Below, piece by piece: positions 12,218 to 13,412 of a stretch of DNA of 13,412 bases (its first letter is position 1; each line of letters begins with the position of its first letter). Below the pieces are notes generated by a model. That model saw only the letters and a program-made list of their open reading frames with translations, had not been told where the DNA came from and did not search any database. Source of the stretch: SVTX01 sp045659745 (GTDB lineage Bacteria > Bacillota > Clostridia > Oscillospirales > CAG-272); NCBI GenBank assembly GCA_045659745.1, contig JAZRCL010000100.1:1-13412 (forward strand), in the 5' to 3' direction. The position numbers and the translations under genes are program-made.

Positions 12218-13411
12218 ATGTGTGCTCAGCTTTTATCAACTCAACCCTACAAGGGAACACGTGATTTCTACCCCGACGATATGCGTCTGAGAAATTGGTT
12301 TTTCGGAAAGATACGCAACTCTCTCGAGCTTGCCGCTTTCGAGGAATACAATGGTCCTATGCTTGAATCTCTCGAAATGTATATCGCAAAGAGCGGTGAG
12401 GAGATCGCCAACGAGCAGACCTATAACTTTACCGACCGCGGGGGCAGACGTCTTGCAGTACGTCCCGAAATGACCCCCACCGTTGCACGTCTTGTTGCAG
12501 GTAAGATAGGTGAGCTTAACTTCCCCTTGAAGTGGTTTTCCATACCCAACCTCTATCGCTACGAGCGTCCTCAGAGAGGCAGACTCCGTGAGCATTGGCA
12601 GGTAAACGTGGACATCTTCGGCTGTGACGGCTTTGAGGCTGACCTTGAGGTCATCTCCACCGCCGTTATGCTTCTCAAGGGCTTTGACGCGGACGAGTCT
12701 ATGTTCAAGGTTCATATAAATAACCGCCGCTTCTTCAACGACGTTATCGCAACCATTGCGGGAACCGACGCCGAGGGAAGCCGCCGTGTTTCCAAGGTGG
12801 TTGACCGCAAGAACAAGGTTACTCGCGAGGCATACGAAAAGGATATGGCAGAGCTTGGAATTGACGGGGATAAAATCGCACGTATCGACGCACTCTATAC
12901 TATGAGCGTTGAGGAGGCGACTGCCCTCTGTCCCGACTCCCGCGGCTCACAGGAGCTCAGAGAGCTGTTCGCACAGCTTAAGAGTGCGGGACTTGACAAG
13001 TACTGCGTTTTCGACTTCGGTATAATCAGAGGTCTTGACTACTATACGGGTACCGTTTTCGAGGTGTTTGACGAAGCACCCGAGAACAACCGAGCTATGT
13101 TCGGCGGCGGAAGATACGACAATCTTGTGGGTCTTTTCGTAAAGAACACCAACGTGTCGGGCGTAGGCTTCGGCTTTGGTGACGTTACCCTTGAGAACTT
13201 CCTCGTTACCCACAAGCTCATTCCCGACATCTACAATCAGGGAACTAAGGTGCTTGTGACCCGCTTTGACGACGTACCCTACGAGAAGTATATCGCACTC
13301 ACCGACACACTCCGTGAGCTTGGCGTTGTATCCTCAATGTATATCGGCACGAAGAAGTTCGGTAAGCAGATAGACTACGCCGTTAAGGGACATTACAGCC
13401 ACGTGGCAATA
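12218..13411 (+). CDS. hisS: Histidyl-tRNA synthetase, 5' part (runs off the right edge)
   Basis: 398 codons are visible with no stop before the window ends. The ATG has GAAAGGAA ~9 bp upstream and a consensus promoter. It is a class II synthetase that charges tRNA-His. Signs: KGTRDFYPDD (12-21), VRPEMTPTVARL (81-92), motif 2 RYERPQRGRLREHWQ (114-128), the histidine-specific RGLDYYTGTVFEV (271-283), GGGRYDNL (296-303) and motif 3 GVGFGFGD (315-322). The anticodon-binding domain starts near residue 343 (TKVLVTRF). Motif 2 reads GRLREHWQ where the common bacterial form is GRYREFHQ, so this belongs to a divergent HisRS branch. About 30-60 residues are probably missing at the end. Confidence 0.96.
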   Translation, partial: MCAQLLSTQPYKGTRDFYPDDMRLRNWFFGKIRNSLELAAFEEYNGPMLESLEMYIAKSGEEIANEQTYNFTDRGGRRLAVRPEMTPTVARLVAGKIGELNFPLKWFSIPNLYRYERPQRGRLREHWQVNVDIFGCDGFEADLEVISTAVMLLKGFDADESMFKVHINNRRFFNDVIATIAGTDAEGSRRVSKVVDRKNKVTREAYEKDMAELGIDGDKIARIDALYTMSVEEATALCPDSRGSQELRELFAQLKSAGLDKYCVFDFGIIRGLDYYTGTVFEVFDEAPENNRAMFGGGRYDNLVGLFVKNTNVSGVGFGFGDVTLENFLVTHKLIPDIYNQGTKVLVTRFDDVPYEKYIALTDTLRELGVVSSMYIGTKKFGKQIDYAVKGHYSHVAI

Positions 13412-13412
13412 A

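Overview
The window looks like chromosome from an endospore-forming Firmicute of the class Clostridia. Supporting signs are a clear spoIIR, strong AGGAGG-type ribosome binding sites, promoters close to the sigma-A consensus (TTGACA-N17-TATAAT), CCA encoded in the tRNA genes, and moderate GC. Genus and species cannot be read from this sequence; an uncultured gut Oscillospiraceae-like organism is a guess.

Layout. (1) 1-4465, + strand: a tight three-gene operon. It holds the 3' end of a TerB-C-domain protein, a P-loop ATPase of the DUF2791/BrxD kind, and a 752-residue Lhr/BrxHI-like DEAD/DEAH helicase. TerB + ATPase + helicase is the published composition of the Shango anti-phage system (SngABC). 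The first gene runs off the left edge. (2) 4496-5090, - strand: a stand-alone OmpR-type winged-helix protein, then about 200 bp of non-coding DNA packed with hairpins and fragments of a tRNA 3' half, then tRNA-Lys(TTT) with its own consensus promoter. The tRNA 3' end faces the defence operon. (3) 5207-9473: a flavodoxin-domain protein (-), ligA (+), a signal-less amidase (-) and rsmI (+) with an intrinsic terminator. (4) 9533-9818: a tRNA-Thr(TGT)/tRNA-Tyr(GTA) unit with promoter and a terminator shared with the opposing gene. (5) 9849-11929, - strand: a MATE exporter gene followed by spoIIR. The linking region is a large hairpin that looks like a terminator and also contains the spoIIR ribosome binding site. 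(6) 11930-12217: non-coding, with a repeated hairpin and the hisS promoter. (7) 12218-end: hisS, running off the right edge.

How it fits together. The left third is an accessory defence module: by family knowledge an ATP-driven nucleic-acid helicase/ATPase pair with a TerB-type partner. It abuts a tRNA gene, the usual kind of border for acquired DNA. The rest is core machinery: DNA ligase, rRNA methylation, tRNAs, histidyl-tRNA synthetase, a sporulation signalling protein, wall hydrolysis and drug export. No complete undescribed multi-gene system is visible. The most unusual items are the tRNA-derived palindromic repeat cluster beside tRNA-Lys, with a possibly compromised acceptor stem in that tRNA, and the terminator-like hairpin overlapping the spoIIR ribosome binding site.
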